A stretch of DNA of 64,000 nucleotides, taken from contig NZ_JASLGR010000039.1 in assembly GCF_030150155.1 (NCBI RefSeq), positions 62,001 through 126,000 of the forward strand. The letters are read 5' to 3'. Numbering within the stretch: the stretch's first letter is position 1; the number at the start of each line of letters is the position of its first letter. The position numbers and the translations under genes were made by a program. Source of the stretch: Nocardioides sp. GTDB lineage: Bacteria; Actinomycetota; Actinomycetes; Propionibacteriales; Nocardioidaceae. The notes beneath the pieces were generated by a model, which made no database searches, was not told where the DNA came from, and saw only the letters and a program-made list of their open reading frames with translations. Positions 25,090 through 33,695 of this stretch are shown here, piece by piece.

Positions 25090-25769
25090 CCGGGCCGAGC
25101 GACGGGGCGACCCCCGACACGATCGTCCACCTGCTGCGCCACGGCGAGGTGTTCAACCCCGAGGGGATCCTCTACGGCCGCCGGCCCGGGTTCCACCTCT
25201 CCGAGCGTGGCCGGGAGATGGCCGCGACCGTCGCCGAGGCGATCAAGGACCGCGACATCGTCCACCTGGTCTCCTCGCCCCTGGAGCGTGCTCAGGAGAC
25301 CGCTGCGCCGCTGGCCGCGGCCCGGGGGCTGACCCCGGTGCTCGACGAGCGCGTGATCGAGTCGGCCAACGACTTCGAGGGGCTGTGCTTCAAGGGGCCG
25401 AACAACGCCCTGAAGAACCCGCGGATCTGGCCCAAGCTGTGGAACCCGCTGCGACCTAGCTGGGGGGAGCCGTTCAAGGAGCTCGCCGCCCGGATGATGG
25501 CCGCCGTCGAGGCCGCCCGCGCCGCCGCCGAGGGGCACGAGGCCGTGATCGTCTCCCACCAGCTGCCGATCTGGACCGCCCGGCTGCACGCGGAGAACCG
25601 CTCGTTCCTGCACGACCCGCGCAAGCGGCAGTGCACGCTGTGCTCGCTGACCTCCTTCCACTTCGTGGGGGACCGGCTCGCGCAGGTCTCCTACAGTGAG
25701 CCGGCCGGGGCGCTGATCCCCGCAGCGGACCGCAAGGACCCCTTCTCCTCGGGCGGGCAGCGGCCGTGA
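25086..25769 (+). CDS. Histidine phosphatase family protein
   Basis: A phosphoglycerate-mutase-like phosphatase, 227 residues. The catalytic histidine motif is HLLRHGEVFNPEGILYGR near residue 20, with VSSPLERAQETAAPLA, and the second His in VIVSHQLPIW. It matches Rv0525, between hemL and the cytochrome c assembly genes. Substrate unknown. Coupling by 4-nt overlaps with both neighbours shows it belongs to this operon. Confidence 0.92.
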   Translation: MTGPSDGATPDTIVHLLRHGEVFNPEGILYGRRPGFHLSERGREMAATVAEAIKDRDIVHLVSSPLERAQETAAPLAAARGLTPVLDERVIESANDFEGLCFKGPNNALKNPRIWPKLWNPLRPSWGEPFKELAARMMAAVEAARAAAEGHEAVIVSHQLPIWTARLHAENRSFLHDPRKRQCTLCSLTSFHFVGDRLAQVSYSEPAGALIPAADRKDPFSSGGQRP

Positions 25770-26407
25770 GCACTCCTGGGGTGGCGCGTCGTCGCGCCGT
25801 ACGTCGTCCGCGTGCTGCCGTCCTCGGACTCGTCGTCGCCCTGCTGGGCGTGGTCGGGCTGAGCGCCGGCTGCAGCGACCTGCAGGGCACCTCGGGCAAG
25901 GCCTACATCACCGGTGACGGCCAGATCTCGGTCTGGCCCGACGCCGAGCGGGGCAAGGCCGTGGCCTTGGAGGGGACCACCCTCGACGGTGGCACCTGGT
26001 CGCTGGCCGACGCCGGCGGCAAGCCGGTCGTGGTCAACGTCTGGTGGAGCAATTGCGGCCCGTGCCGCACCGAGATGCCGATGCTCCAGGCCGCGGCCAA
26101 GGAGCTCACCGGCACCGCGACGTTCGTCGGGATCAACACCCGCGACAGCTCGGCCGACAACGGCCTCGCCTTCGAGCGCTCGATCGGTGTCTCCTACCCC
26201 TCGATCTACTCACCCGACGGCAAGGTGCTGCTGGCGCTCAAGGGCCTGCCCCGCGCGCTGCCCTCGACGGTGGTGCTCGATGCGCAGGGCCGGATCGCGG
26301 CGACCATCTCCGGGGCGATCCCGTCCAAGCTCACCCTCACCGAGCTGGTGAAGTGCGTGGCCAGCGGTGACGCCAGTCAGAAGTGCAAGGTGTCAGGCAA
26401 GAGCTGA
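25766..26407 (+). CDS. TlpA/ResA-like thioredoxin lipoprotein
   Basis: A lipoprotein with a thioredoxin fold facing outside, 213 residues. The N-terminus is basic and then hydrophobic and ends in the lipobox LSAGC. The thioredoxin part contains WWSNCGPCRTEMPML with the CGPC redox motif and a GLPRALPSTVVLD cis-Pro region. In System II it keeps apocytochrome c Cys residues reduced for heme attachment, receiving electrons from CcdA, whose gene follows with a TGATG overlap. It corresponds to Rv0526. Confidence 0.93.
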   Translation: MSTPGVARRRAVRRPRAAVLGLVVALLGVVGLSAGCSDLQGTSGKAYITGDGQISVWPDAERGKAVALEGTTLDGGTWSLADAGGKPVVVNVWWSNCGPCRTEMPMLQAAAKELTGTATFVGINTRDSSADNGLAFERSIGVSYPSIYSPDGKVLLALKGLPRALPSTVVLDAQGRIAATISGAIPSKLTLTELVKCVASGDASQKCKVSGKS

Positions 26408-27159
26408 TGAGCGAGTGGTTCCACAGTTCGGTCGGCGGGTCGCTGGGTCTGGCGATCCCGATCGCGCTCATCACCGGACTGCTCTCGTTCTTCTCCCCGT
26501 GCGTCCTGCCGCTGCTGCCGGGCTACCTTTCCTACGCCACCGGGCTCTCGGGGGCGGACCTGGCCGAGGGCCGGGTGCGCCAGGGCCGGATGCTGGCCGG
26601 GGCCCTGCTCTTCGTGCTCGGCTTCACCGTCGTCTTCGTCCTCGTCGGGGTCGCCGGGGGCACCTTCGGGGCCTGGCTCTCGCAGCATGCCAGGGTCTTC
26701 TCAGTAATCCTGGGTATCGTCACGATCGTGCTGGGACTGGCCTTCATGGGGCTGATCCCGGCACTGCAGCGTGACGTCAGGGTCCACCGTGTCCCGGCGG
26801 TCGGACTGGCAGCGGCACCGTTGCTCGGCTTCCTCTTCGCGGTGGGCTGGACCCCCTGCATGGGGCCGACCCTCGGCGTCATGTTCAACCTGGCCTACAA
26901 CTCCGGCACCGCCGTGCGCGGTGGCTTCCTGCTGGCGCTGTACTCGCTGGGACTCGGGATCCCGTTCGTCCTCTTCGCGCTGCTGTGGCGGCGCGCGCTG
27001 GGCACACTCACCTTCATCCGGCGCCACCTCCAGTGGGTCACCCGGATCGGGGGCGTGATGTTCATCCTGATCGGCATCGCCCTGCTCACCGGCTGGTGGG
27101 ACTACGGCGTGCAGTGGGTCCAGCAGCATCTTGTGAATACCTGGTCGGTGAATCTGTGA
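26407..27159 (+). CDS. ccdA: Cytochrome c biogenesis protein CcdA
   Basis: A six-helix membrane protein of 250 residues moving electrons from cytoplasmic thioredoxin to the outer-face TlpA-like protein. Two paired redox Cys are seen in membrane segments: FFSPCVLPLLPGYLSY and GWTPCMGPTLG. ATG 26407 overlaps the preceding stop (TGATG) and is preferred over 26383. The stop overlaps the GTG of resB by 4 nt. Length and pattern are typical of CcdA. Confidence 0.95.
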   Translation: MSEWFHSSVGGSLGLAIPIALITGLLSFFSPCVLPLLPGYLSYATGLSGADLAEGRVRQGRMLAGALLFVLGFTVVFVLVGVAGGTFGAWLSQHARVFSVILGIVTIVLGLAFMGLIPALQRDVRVHRVPAVGLAAAPLLGFLFAVGWTPCMGPTLGVMFNLAYNSGTAVRGGFLLALYSLGLGIPFVLFALLWRRALGTLTFIRRHLQWVTRIGGVMFILIGIALLTGWWDYGVQWVQQHLVNTWSVNL

Positions 27160-28796
27160 AAGACGTACCCTCTGGCGCCCGCGACGAGCGAGGCGTCACC
27201 GACGGCACTGAGCGCGCCCCTGGCGACCTCAACGCCCGCGAGCTGCTGCGCTGGGCCTGGCGCCAGCTCACCTCCATGCGGACGGCCCTGATCCTGCTCC
27301 TGCTGCTCGCCCTCGGGGCGGTGCCGGGGTCCCTGATCCCGCAGGCGGGCGTGGACTCCCTCAAGACGTCCAACTGGAAGGACGCGCACCCGAAGCTCAC
27401 CCCGATCTACGACAAGCTCGGGCTCTTCGACGTCTACTCCTCGCCGTGGTTCGCGGCGATCTACGTGATGCTGATGGTCAGCCTGATCGGCTGCATCATC
27501 CCGCGCCTCTTCGTGTACTGGCGCGGGATGCGCGCCCAGCCTCCCGCCGCGCCACGCAACCTCTCCCGGGTCGCCGACTCGGCGTCGTACCTCACCGAGG
27601 AGTCCCCCGAGGAGGTGCTCGCGCGGGCCAAGGCCCGACTGCGGCGGCGCTACCGGCTGCGCCAGGACGAGCAGCCCGACGCCATCAGCGCCGAGCGCGG
27701 CTACCTGCGTGAGGCCGGCAACCTGCTCTTCCACCTGTCGATCATCATCGTGCTGGTCGGCTTCGCGATGGGCTCGCTGCTCGGCTACAAGGGCGGCGTC
27801 ATCGTGCTGGTGGGCAAGGACCAGGGCTTCACCAACATCGCCCAGCAGTACGACGACCTCAACCCGGGTTCGCTGTTCAAGGCGTCCCAGATGGACCCGT
27901 TCACGATGCACATCGACAAGTTCGACGTGCAGTGGCTGCAGAGCGGTCCGCGGCAGGGGATGGCCAAGGGGTTCAAGTCCTACATCTCCTACTGCCAGAA
28001 GTGCGACGGCAGCGACGACAAGAACTACGACCTGCGGGTCAACCACCCGCTCACGATCGGGTCGACCCAGCTCTTCCTGATCGGTCACGGCTACGCGCCG
28101 AACATCACGATCAAGGACGGCAACGGCAAGGTCGCCTACTCGGGGCCGACGGTCTTCCTGCCGCAGAACCAGACCTTCTTCAGCTTCGGCGTGGTCAAGG
28201 CTGCGGGGGCGAAGCCGGAGCAGCTCGGTCTGCAGGGCGTCTTCTACCCGGCGTTCATCATGGACGACAAGGGCAACCCGGCCACCCTGATGGGCGACGA
28301 CATCAACCCGCTGATCTCGATGCAGGTCTGGGCCGGTGACCTCAACCTCGACGCCGGACCGCAGTCGGTCTACAGCCTCGACACCTCGAAGTCGAAGCAG
28401 GTGATGACGAAGGACGCCACGACCGGCAAGGACAAGCCGCTCCGGCTCGACCTCAAGGTCGGCCAGACGGCGACCCTGCCCAACGGTCTGGGCACCGTCA
28501 CCTTCGACGGCGTCACGCAGTGGAACAAGATCCAGATCTCCCAGCAGCCCGGCATGCATCTCGCGCTCGGTGGCGTGGTGCTGTGCCTGATCGGCCTGCT
28601 CGGCTCGCTCTTCATCCGCCCCCGTCGGCTCTGGGTTCGCGCGCGGCGCACGGAGGAAGGCACACTGGTCGAGGTCGCCGGCCTCGATCGATCCGGGGGT
28701 GACGACACCGCCGCCGTGGTCCAGGAGCTCCTCGAGCACCTGCAGGGCACGACGTCACGCTCACCCGAGCGCTCAACCGAAAGCGACAAATCATGA
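27156..28796 (+). CDS. resB: Cytochrome c biogenesis protein ResB
   Basis: ResB and CcsB form the System II heme export and ligation complex. The 546-residue protein has three N-terminal membrane helices (MRTALILLLLLALGAVPGSLIPQ, PWFAAIYVMLMVSLIGCIIPRLFVYW and NLLFHLSIIIVLVGFAMGSL), a large extracytoplasmic domain, and a last helix (LALGGVVLCLIGLLGSLFI). GTG 27156 is chosen because its bases overlap the ccdA stop. Matches the ResB family (Rv0528). CYCQKC-like and YCQKCDG residues occur in the outer domain, but no CxxCH site is present. Confidence 0.95.
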   Translation: MKDVPSGARDERGVTDGTERAPGDLNARELLRWAWRQLTSMRTALILLLLLALGAVPGSLIPQAGVDSLKTSNWKDAHPKLTPIYDKLGLFDVYSSPWFAAIYVMLMVSLIGCIIPRLFVYWRGMRAQPPAAPRNLSRVADSASYLTEESPEEVLARAKARLRRRYRLRQDEQPDAISAERGYLREAGNLLFHLSIIIVLVGFAMGSLLGYKGGVIVLVGKDQGFTNIAQQYDDLNPGSLFKASQMDPFTMHIDKFDVQWLQSGPRQGMAKGFKSYISYCQKCDGSDDKNYDLRVNHPLTIGSTQLFLIGHGYAPNITIKDGNGKVAYSGPTVFLPQNQTFFSFGVVKAAGAKPEQLGLQGVFYPAFIMDDKGNPATLMGDDINPLISMQVWAGDLNLDAGPQSVYSLDTSKSKQVMTKDATTGKDKPLRLDLKVGQTATLPNGLGTVTFDGVTQWNKIQISQQPGMHLALGGVVLCLIGLLGSLFIRPRRLWVRARRTEEGTLVEVAGLDRSGGDDTAAVVQELLEHLQGTTSRSPERSTESDKS

Positions 28797-29821
28797 CTGC
28801 GACACAGTGGGACTCCCTGTCGAGCCACCTCGTCGGTGGTGCGGGCATCCTGTACTTCCTCGCCCTGCTCTGCCACCTCGTCGAATGGTCGGCCCTGGCC
28901 GGCCGCAAGACGCTGCTGCGCGAGAAGGAGCTGGTCGGTGCCGGTGCTCCGGCCCAGACCGGTGCCGTCTCCTGGGTCGACGGTGCCTCCGAGCGTGCCG
29001 AGAAGCGTGAGTTCCGTCGTGAGTTCTCCGCCCGGCTCGGGATCACGCTCACCGTGCTCGCCGTCCTGGTCCACCTCGGTGCCCTGATCTCGCGCGGCAT
29101 GGCCGCCGACCCGCACCGGGTGCCGTGGGGCAACATGTACGAGTTCACCATGTCCGGCACCTTCGTGGTCGCCGCTGCCTACGTGGTGCTCTACCGCAAG
29201 CTGACCCTGTCCTGGATGGCGCCGCTGGTGCTGACCTTCGTCGTGGTCTGCCTGATGATCGGCGAGATCTGGCTCTACGAGGCGGTCGCCCCGCTGACCG
29301 AGGCGCTCAACTCGTACTGGCTCGTCATCCACGTCGTCTCGGCGATCCTGGCCACCGGTGCGTTCACCCTGGGCGGCATGGCCTCCCTGATGTACCTGAT
29401 CAAGCTGCGCGCCGGTGAGCGCGAGACCGGCTGGCTCTCCCGGGTGCCGTCGTTGACCGTGCTCGACCGGGTCTCCTACCGGATCCACGCGTTCGCGTTC
29501 CCGGTCTGGACGTTCGCCGTCCTGATCACCGGCCCGATCTGGGCTCACCAGGCCTGGTCGTCGTACTGGAACTGGGACCCCAAGGAGGTGTGGGCGTTCA
29601 TCACGTGGGTGGTCTACGCCGGCTACCTCCACGCCCGCGCCACGGCCGGGTGGAAGGGCCGCAACGCCGCCATCCTCGCGCTGGTCGGCGTCGCGACGCT
29701 CTGGTTCAACTTCATCGGCATCAACTACTTCAGCACGACCTCGCAGCACAGCTACGCCGCTCCCGCGGTCTCCGTGGTGACGCCGCCGTCGGCTGACCTG
29801 AACGAAGGGGTTCTCGCGTGA
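28793..29821 (+). CDS. ccsB: c-type cytochrome biogenesis protein CcsB
   Basis: CcsB/CcsA binds heme and joins it covalently to CxxCH sites of apocytochrome c. In this 342-residue, multi-helix protein the tryptophan-rich heme-binding WWD-type motif is WSSYWNWDPKEVWAF; the conserved PWGNMYEFTMSG and conserved His residues in transmembrane segments (SYWLVIHVVSAI, FNFIGINYF region) are present. Coupling to resB and the DUF4229 gene by 4-nt overlaps. Corresponds to Rv0529. Confidence 0.95.
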   Translation: MTATQWDSLSSHLVGGAGILYFLALLCHLVEWSALAGRKTLLREKELVGAGAPAQTGAVSWVDGASERAEKREFRREFSARLGITLTVLAVLVHLGALISRGMAADPHRVPWGNMYEFTMSGTFVVAAAYVVLYRKLTLSWMAPLVLTFVVVCLMIGEIWLYEAVAPLTEALNSYWLVIHVVSAILATGAFTLGGMASLMYLIKLRAGERETGWLSRVPSLTVLDRVSYRIHAFAFPVWTFAVLITGPIWAHQAWSSYWNWDPKEVWAFITWVVYAGYLHARATAGWKGRNAAILALVGVATLWFNFIGINYFSTTSQHSYAAPAVSVVTPPSADLNEGVLA

Positions 29822-30099
29822 AGGACTTCGCTGTCTACACCCTGATGCGGATCGGCGTCTTCGTCGCGACGTTCATCGTGATCGCCGCCGTGTGGGCGCT
29901 CGTCTCGCAGAACGGCTTCCCGTGGTTCCCGGTGCTGGTGATCAGCGCCGTGGTCTCGATGATCATCTCGGTCCCGCTGCTCAACAAGCAGCGCGTCGCC
30001 TTCGCGGCCCGGGTCGAGGCGCGGGCCACGGCCGCCGTCGAGCGGGCCCGGTCCTCGGAGGACGAGCGCGAGGACTCCGCAGGCTCGGACAAGGCCTGA
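29818..30099 (+). CDS. DUF4229 small membrane protein
   Basis: A 93-residue protein with two transmembrane helices (MRIGVFVATFIVIAAVWALVS and FPVLVISAVVSMIISVPLL) and a charged C-terminus rich in Arg/Glu/Ala. It matches the DUF4229 family of unknown function, common in actinobacteria at this place. GTG 29818 overlaps the ccsB stop. It ends the cytochrome c assembly operon, which is closed by the palindromic hairpin at 30139. Confidence 0.85.
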   Translation: MKDFAVYTLMRIGVFVATFIVIAAVWALVSQNGFPWFPVLVISAVVSMIISVPLLNKQRVAFAARVEARATAAVERARSSEDEREDSAGSDKA

Positions 30100-30138
30100 C
30101 CCTCCCGCACGCCCGCGGGGCGCGCGTCACTGGCACGA

Positions 30139-30176
30139 AAGAAGGAGCCTCAGCCGATCGGCTGAGGCTCCTTCTT
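30139..30176. terminator. 38-bp perfect palindrome, bidirectional terminator
   Basis: The left arm AAGAAGGAGCCTCAGCCGA is followed by its exact complement, a 19-bp stem with the centre at 30157/30158. The arms begin with AAGAAGG and end with CCTTCTT, giving short A/T-flanked ends on both strands. It lies between convergent genes and would stop transcription from either side. Confidence 0.85.
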
Positions 30177-30220
30177 CGTGTTCTGCGTGTCGGCCGGCTC
30201 TCGGCGAGAGACCGCTCGGG

Positions 30221-31093
30221 TCAGACCAGCACCAGCGGTACGGCGACCAGCACCGCCCAGACCAGCTCGGCCTTGCCGGTGGCGCCGAGCACGGGGATCA
30301 GGGCGGGGCCCTGCGCTCCGGTGAGGACGCGGCGGATCGCGGGGGTGGCGATCAGCAGGTGGGCCAGGGCGATCAGCACCCACCAGGTGGTGGCGCTGGC
30401 GATCGCGAACAGGCTGAGCGAGCCGATCACCATCAGCCAGGTGTAGAAGATCCGGGTGCCGCCGTCGCCGAGGATGACGGCCAGGGTGCGCTTGCCGCTG
30501 GCGGTGTCGGACGGGATGTCGCGCAGGTTGTTGGTCACGTTGATCGCGCTGGTCATCGCGCCGATGCCGATCGCGGCGGCCCAGGCGGGCCACGACAGGT
30601 GCTCGGTCTGCACGTAGTAGGTGCCCATCACGGCGACCAGGCCGAAGAAGACGAAGACCGCGACCTCGCCGAGGCCGGCGTACCCGTAGGGGTGCTTGCC
30701 TCCGGTGTAGAACCAGGCACCCGCCATGCAGAGTGCGCCGAGGACGACCAGCCACCACGAGGTGGTGGCGGCCAGGACCAGGCCCGCCACACCGGCCACG
30801 CCGAGGGCGGCGAACGCGGCCCGCTTGACCTGACCGGGCGCGGCGGCACCCGACCCGGTCAGCCGCATCGGACCGACCCGCTCGTCGTCGGTGCCGCGGA
30901 TGCCGTCGGAGTAGTCGTTCGCGTAGTTCACGCCGACCTGGAGCGCGAGCGAGACCACGAGGGCCAGCAGCGCCTTCCACCACACGAAGCCGTCGTCGTA
31001 CACCGCCAGCGCGGTCGCGGCGATGACCGGAGTCAGTGCTGCGGGGAGGGTGCGCGGTCGAGCGCCTTCAATCCATTGGGACCTGGTTGCCAC
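30221..31093 (-). CDS. menA: 1,4-dihydroxy-2-naphthoate polyprenyltransferase
   Basis: MenA attaches the isoprenoid tail to dihydroxynaphthoate, giving demethylmenaquinone. This 290-residue, nine-helix UbiA-family protein has the first Asp motif as NYANDYSDGIRG (N-x-x-x-D-x-x-x-D form), followed by DDERVGPMRLTGSGAAAPGQVK, and the second motif region NVTNNLRDIPSDTASGKRTLAV. It follows the MFS gene after 6 nt on the same strand. The tail donor would come from the polyprenyl synthase at 55682. Confidence 0.95.
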   Translation of the reverse strand: MATRSQWIEGARPRTLPAALTPVIAATALAVYDDGFVWWKALLALVVSLALQVGVNYANDYSDGIRGTDDERVGPMRLTGSGAAAPGQVKRAAFAALGVAGVAGLVLAATTSWWLVVLGALCMAGAWFYTGGKHPYGYAGLGEVAVFVFFGLVAVMGTYYVQTEHLSWPAWAAAIGIGAMTSAINVTNNLRDIPSDTASGKRTLAVILGDGGTRIFYTWLMVIGSLSLFAIASATTWWVLIALAHLLIATPAIRRVLTGAQGPALIPVLGATGKAELVWAVLVAVPLVLV

Positions 31094-31099
31094 AAGGGG

Positions 31100-32449
31100 T
31101 CATTCAACACCTGAGGTCGCCGGCTCCGGGAAGTGGCGAGCGGCGAACCGCTCGGCGAGGCGGACCGAGGGACGCATCCCGATCCCGGCGCAGGTGATGA
31201 TCGCCGCGATCACCAGCCAGCCGACGCCGGCGTGCCCGCCGATCCCGTCCCAGTCCATCGCCAGCCAGGTGAACAGCGCCGGTGCCCACATCGAGCCGAC
31301 CCCGCGGGCGATGTTGGCGACGCCGTCGTACTCGCCGCGACGGCGCGGGTCCATCAGCTCGGCCTGGAATGACCACGACGCGGTGGTGATCGCCAGCTCG
31401 GCGCCGGTCACGGTGAGGTGGCCGAGCCAGACCAGGGCGATCGTCCACAGTCCGGTGGTGCTGTGGGTGACCATCGTGATCAGGCAGGAGACGATGAAGA
31501 ACCCGGTGGAGACGGCCACCGCGCGCAGGGCCGCGTCCAGGGTGTGGCCGAGCTTGGCGAGGTACGGCGGCACGAAGATGCACAGCACGGTGTTGGTGCC
31601 GAAGAGCCAGGCCAGGAGCACGTGCGGGGCGTCGGTGCGGGCCACCAGCCACAGCGGGATCACCACGGTGAGCAGCACCTGGTTGGTCCACATCGTCGAG
31701 TTGAGGGCCGAGGTCAGGAACCAGCCGACGTTGCGGATCGCACTGGGTCCCTCGGGGCGCTCCTGCGGGCCGTCGTCCTTGGAGCGCTCGGCCACGCGCA
31801 GGTCGTGCGGGGCGTGCGGCAGCCGGTGGATCCACCAGGCGTTGGCCAGCATCAGGGCGGCGGCCAGCCAGGGCACCCAGCGCACCACCCCGGTGGAGAA
31901 GCCGAGGGCGACACCGCCGATCAGGGCACCGATGGTGAAGCCGATGTTGATCGCGGAGTAGACGTAGGCCTGGGTGGTGATCCGCTCCTCGGCCGGCACC
32001 ACGTCGAGCCGGTAGGCGAGGTTGGCGCTCTCCCCGGCCGCCTCGGAGGCCTCGAAGGCGATCGCGATCGCGACGTAGGCCAGCCACGAGCCGATGAACG
32101 GCATCGCAGCGAAGAGGACCGCCCGGATCACGGTCGCCAGCAGCCAGACCCGCTTCGGTCCCAGGGCGTCCACGATCCGTCCGACCGGGTACGCCGCCAC
32201 CGCGCGGGCGACCAGCGCGATCGTGATCGCCAGACCGACCTGGGCCGGCCCGATCCCGACCACACGGAGCAGGAAGACGGCGCTGACCGTGTCGAACGCC
32301 CCGCCCCCGGCCCGGGTGATCATCGACTGGATCGCGAGCCTGCCCGCGATCGGGCTGGGCGGGATCATCGGGCGCAGGAAGCGCGGGACCCGGTCGGCGC
32401 GACGGGACGCCGCGGACGGGTCGTGGTGTGGGGAGGTCATCGGTGCCAT
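31100..32449 (-). CDS. Major facilitator superfamily transporter
   Basis: A 449-residue permease with about twelve membrane helices, e.g. VSAVFLLRVVGIGPAQVGLAITIALVARAVAAYPVGRIVDALGPKR at the start, containing the loop 2-3 MFS motif G-x-x-D-x-x-G-x-k-R as GRIVDALGPKR. A charged loop in the centre (LRVAERSKDDGPQERPEG) separates the two halves. Substrate unknown. It is divergent from menE with 28 bp between and lies directly upstream of menA. It could also start at the Met three codons in (32440). Confidence 0.85.
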   Translation of the reverse strand: MAPMTSPHHDPSAASRRADRVPRFLRPMIPPSPIAGRLAIQSMITRAGGGAFDTVSAVFLLRVVGIGPAQVGLAITIALVARAVAAYPVGRIVDALGPKRVWLLATVIRAVLFAAMPFIGSWLAYVAIAIAFEASEAAGESANLAYRLDVVPAEERITTQAYVYSAINIGFTIGALIGGVALGFSTGVVRWVPWLAAALMLANAWWIHRLPHAPHDLRVAERSKDDGPQERPEGPSAIRNVGWFLTSALNSTMWTNQVLLTVVIPLWLVARTDAPHVLLAWLFGTNTVLCIFVPPYLAKLGHTLDAALRAVAVSTGFFIVSCLITMVTHSTTGLWTIALVWLGHLTVTGAELAITTASWSFQAELMDPRRRGEYDGVANIARGVGSMWAPALFTWLAMDWDGIGGHAGVGWLVIAAIITCAGIGMRPSVRLAERFAARHFPEPATSGVE

Positions 32450-32464
32450 CCGACCACAGCGGGC

Positions 32465-32470
32465 TACGGT
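32465..32470 (+). promoter_or_regulatory. Candidate -10 box of menE (leaderless)
   Basis: TACGGT, 7 nt before ATG 32478 (TACGGT-gagtcac-ATG). Confidence 0.4.
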
Positions 32471-32477
32471 GAGTCAC

Positions 32478-33695
32478 ATGGTTAATGCCGCCTCCGGATC
32501 TGTCTCGGCCGCCGACGTGATCGACGCGATGGCGGCCTGGCTGGAGGCCCCCGGCGAGCCCGATCCGTGGATCGTGGAGACCTCCGGCTCCAGCGGCACC
32601 CCCAAGCGGGTACGGCTCTCCCGGCGCGCGATGATCGCCTCCGCCGAGCGCTCGGCGGCCCGTGTCGGCGGCGCCGGTCCGTGGGTGCTGACGCTGCCGC
32701 CGACGTACGTCGCCGGGCTGAACGTGATCGCCCGCTCGCTGCTCGCCGGCTACCGGCCGACGGTCCTGGACGCCGACGGTGATCTGGGTGCGGCGATCGA
32801 GGAGGCGGCTGCGCTGATCGACGGTGCGGCGGGCGCTGCGGCTGGTGGCCGCGGGGTCTTCCTGTCGATGGTGCCGACCCAGTTGGCCCGCGCCCTGGCG
32901 AGCGACGCCCCGGCCCTGGCCCGGCTGCACACCGTGCTGCTGGGCGGTGGCCCGATCGACCCGGCGCTGCGGAGTCGGGCGGCCGAGGCCGGGGTGCGGG
33001 TGGTGGCGACGTACGGCTCGGCGGAGACCTGCGGGGGGTGCGTCTACGACGGCGTGCCGCTGGACGGGGTCGGGCTCGCGATCGGCACCGAGGGGCGGGT
33101 GCGGCTCTCGGGGCCGACGCTGGCCGAGGGCTACGAGGATCAGAGGCTGAGCGCCGAGCACTTCGTCGACGGCTGGTTCCTCACCTCCGACGCCGGCCGG
33201 ATCGACGCCGACGGCCGCCTGGTCCTGCTCGGTCGCCTCGACGACATGGTGATCTCCGGCGGGGTCAACGTCCCCGCCCCCGCGGTCGCGGCACGGCTGC
33301 GCTCCCACCCGGCGGTGGCCGAGGTCGAGGTGCTCGGCGTCCCCGACGAGGAGTGGGGCAACCGCCTGGTCGCCTTCGTCGTCCCCGACTTCCGGGTTTT
33401 CCACCGCCGACTTCCGGGTTCGCCACCGCCGAGTTCCGGGTTCGCCACGGAATCGGCCGAGCCGAGCGAGTCGGGTGAGCCGAGCGAGTCCAGCGACTCC
33501 GCGGCCCTGGTCGACCTGGTCGACCTGGCCGACCTGCGCGACTGGGTGGCCGTGGAGCGACCCCGCTCCTGGGCACCCCGCCAGCTCGTCGTACTCGATG
33601 CCATCCCGCTGCTGCCCAACGGCAAGACCGACCGGATGGCCCTCAAGGCCCGCGCCGCCGCGGAGTCCGAGGCAGGCGCGGAGGCGCGCGCATGA
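32478..33695 (+). CDS. menE: o-Succinylbenzoate-CoA ligase, with repeat insertion
   Basis: MenE adenylates and thioesterifies o-succinylbenzoate. The 405-residue enzyme has the P-loop SGSSGTPKRVRLS, TLPPTYVAGLNV, VATYGSAETCGGCVYDG, the hinge region LGRLDDMVISGGVNV and the C-terminal catalytic lysine motif LPNGKTDRMALK. It is the short actinobacterial form. In the C-terminal domain, after VAFVVPD, three 22-bp repeats (33385-33450) are inserted and keep frame because 66 is a multiple of three; a Ser/Glu-rich stretch (SAEPSESGEPSESSDS) follows before LADLRDWV. The insert looks to be in a surface loop. The stop overlaps menC. Confidence 0.93.
   Translation: MVNAASGSVSAADVIDAMAAWLEAPGEPDPWIVETSGSSGTPKRVRLSRRAMIASAERSAARVGGAGPWVLTLPPTYVAGLNVIARSLLAGYRPTVLDADGDLGAAIEEAAALIDGAAGAAAGGRGVFLSMVPTQLARALASDAPALARLHTVLLGGGPIDPALRSRAAEAGVRVVATYGSAETCGGCVYDGVPLDGVGLAIGTEGRVRLSGPTLAEGYEDQRLSAEHFVDGWFLTSDAGRIDADGRLVLLGRLDDMVISGGVNVPAPAVAARLRSHPAVAEVEVLGVPDEEWGNRLVAFVVPDFRVFHRRLPGSPPPSSGFATESAEPSESGEPSESSDSAALVDLVDLADLRDWVAVERPRSWAPRQLVVLDAIPLLPNGKTDRMALKARAAAESEAGAEARA
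33385..33450 (-). repeat. 22-bp tandem repeat array R2 (3 units) inside menE
   Basis: Units at 33385, 33407 and 33429, each reading CCGACTTCCGGGTT or close to it on the plus strand, so the family orientation is minus. It is translated as part of MenE, around DFRVFHRRLPGSPPPSSGFA. It is the only member of the family seen within a gene. Confidence 0.95.
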
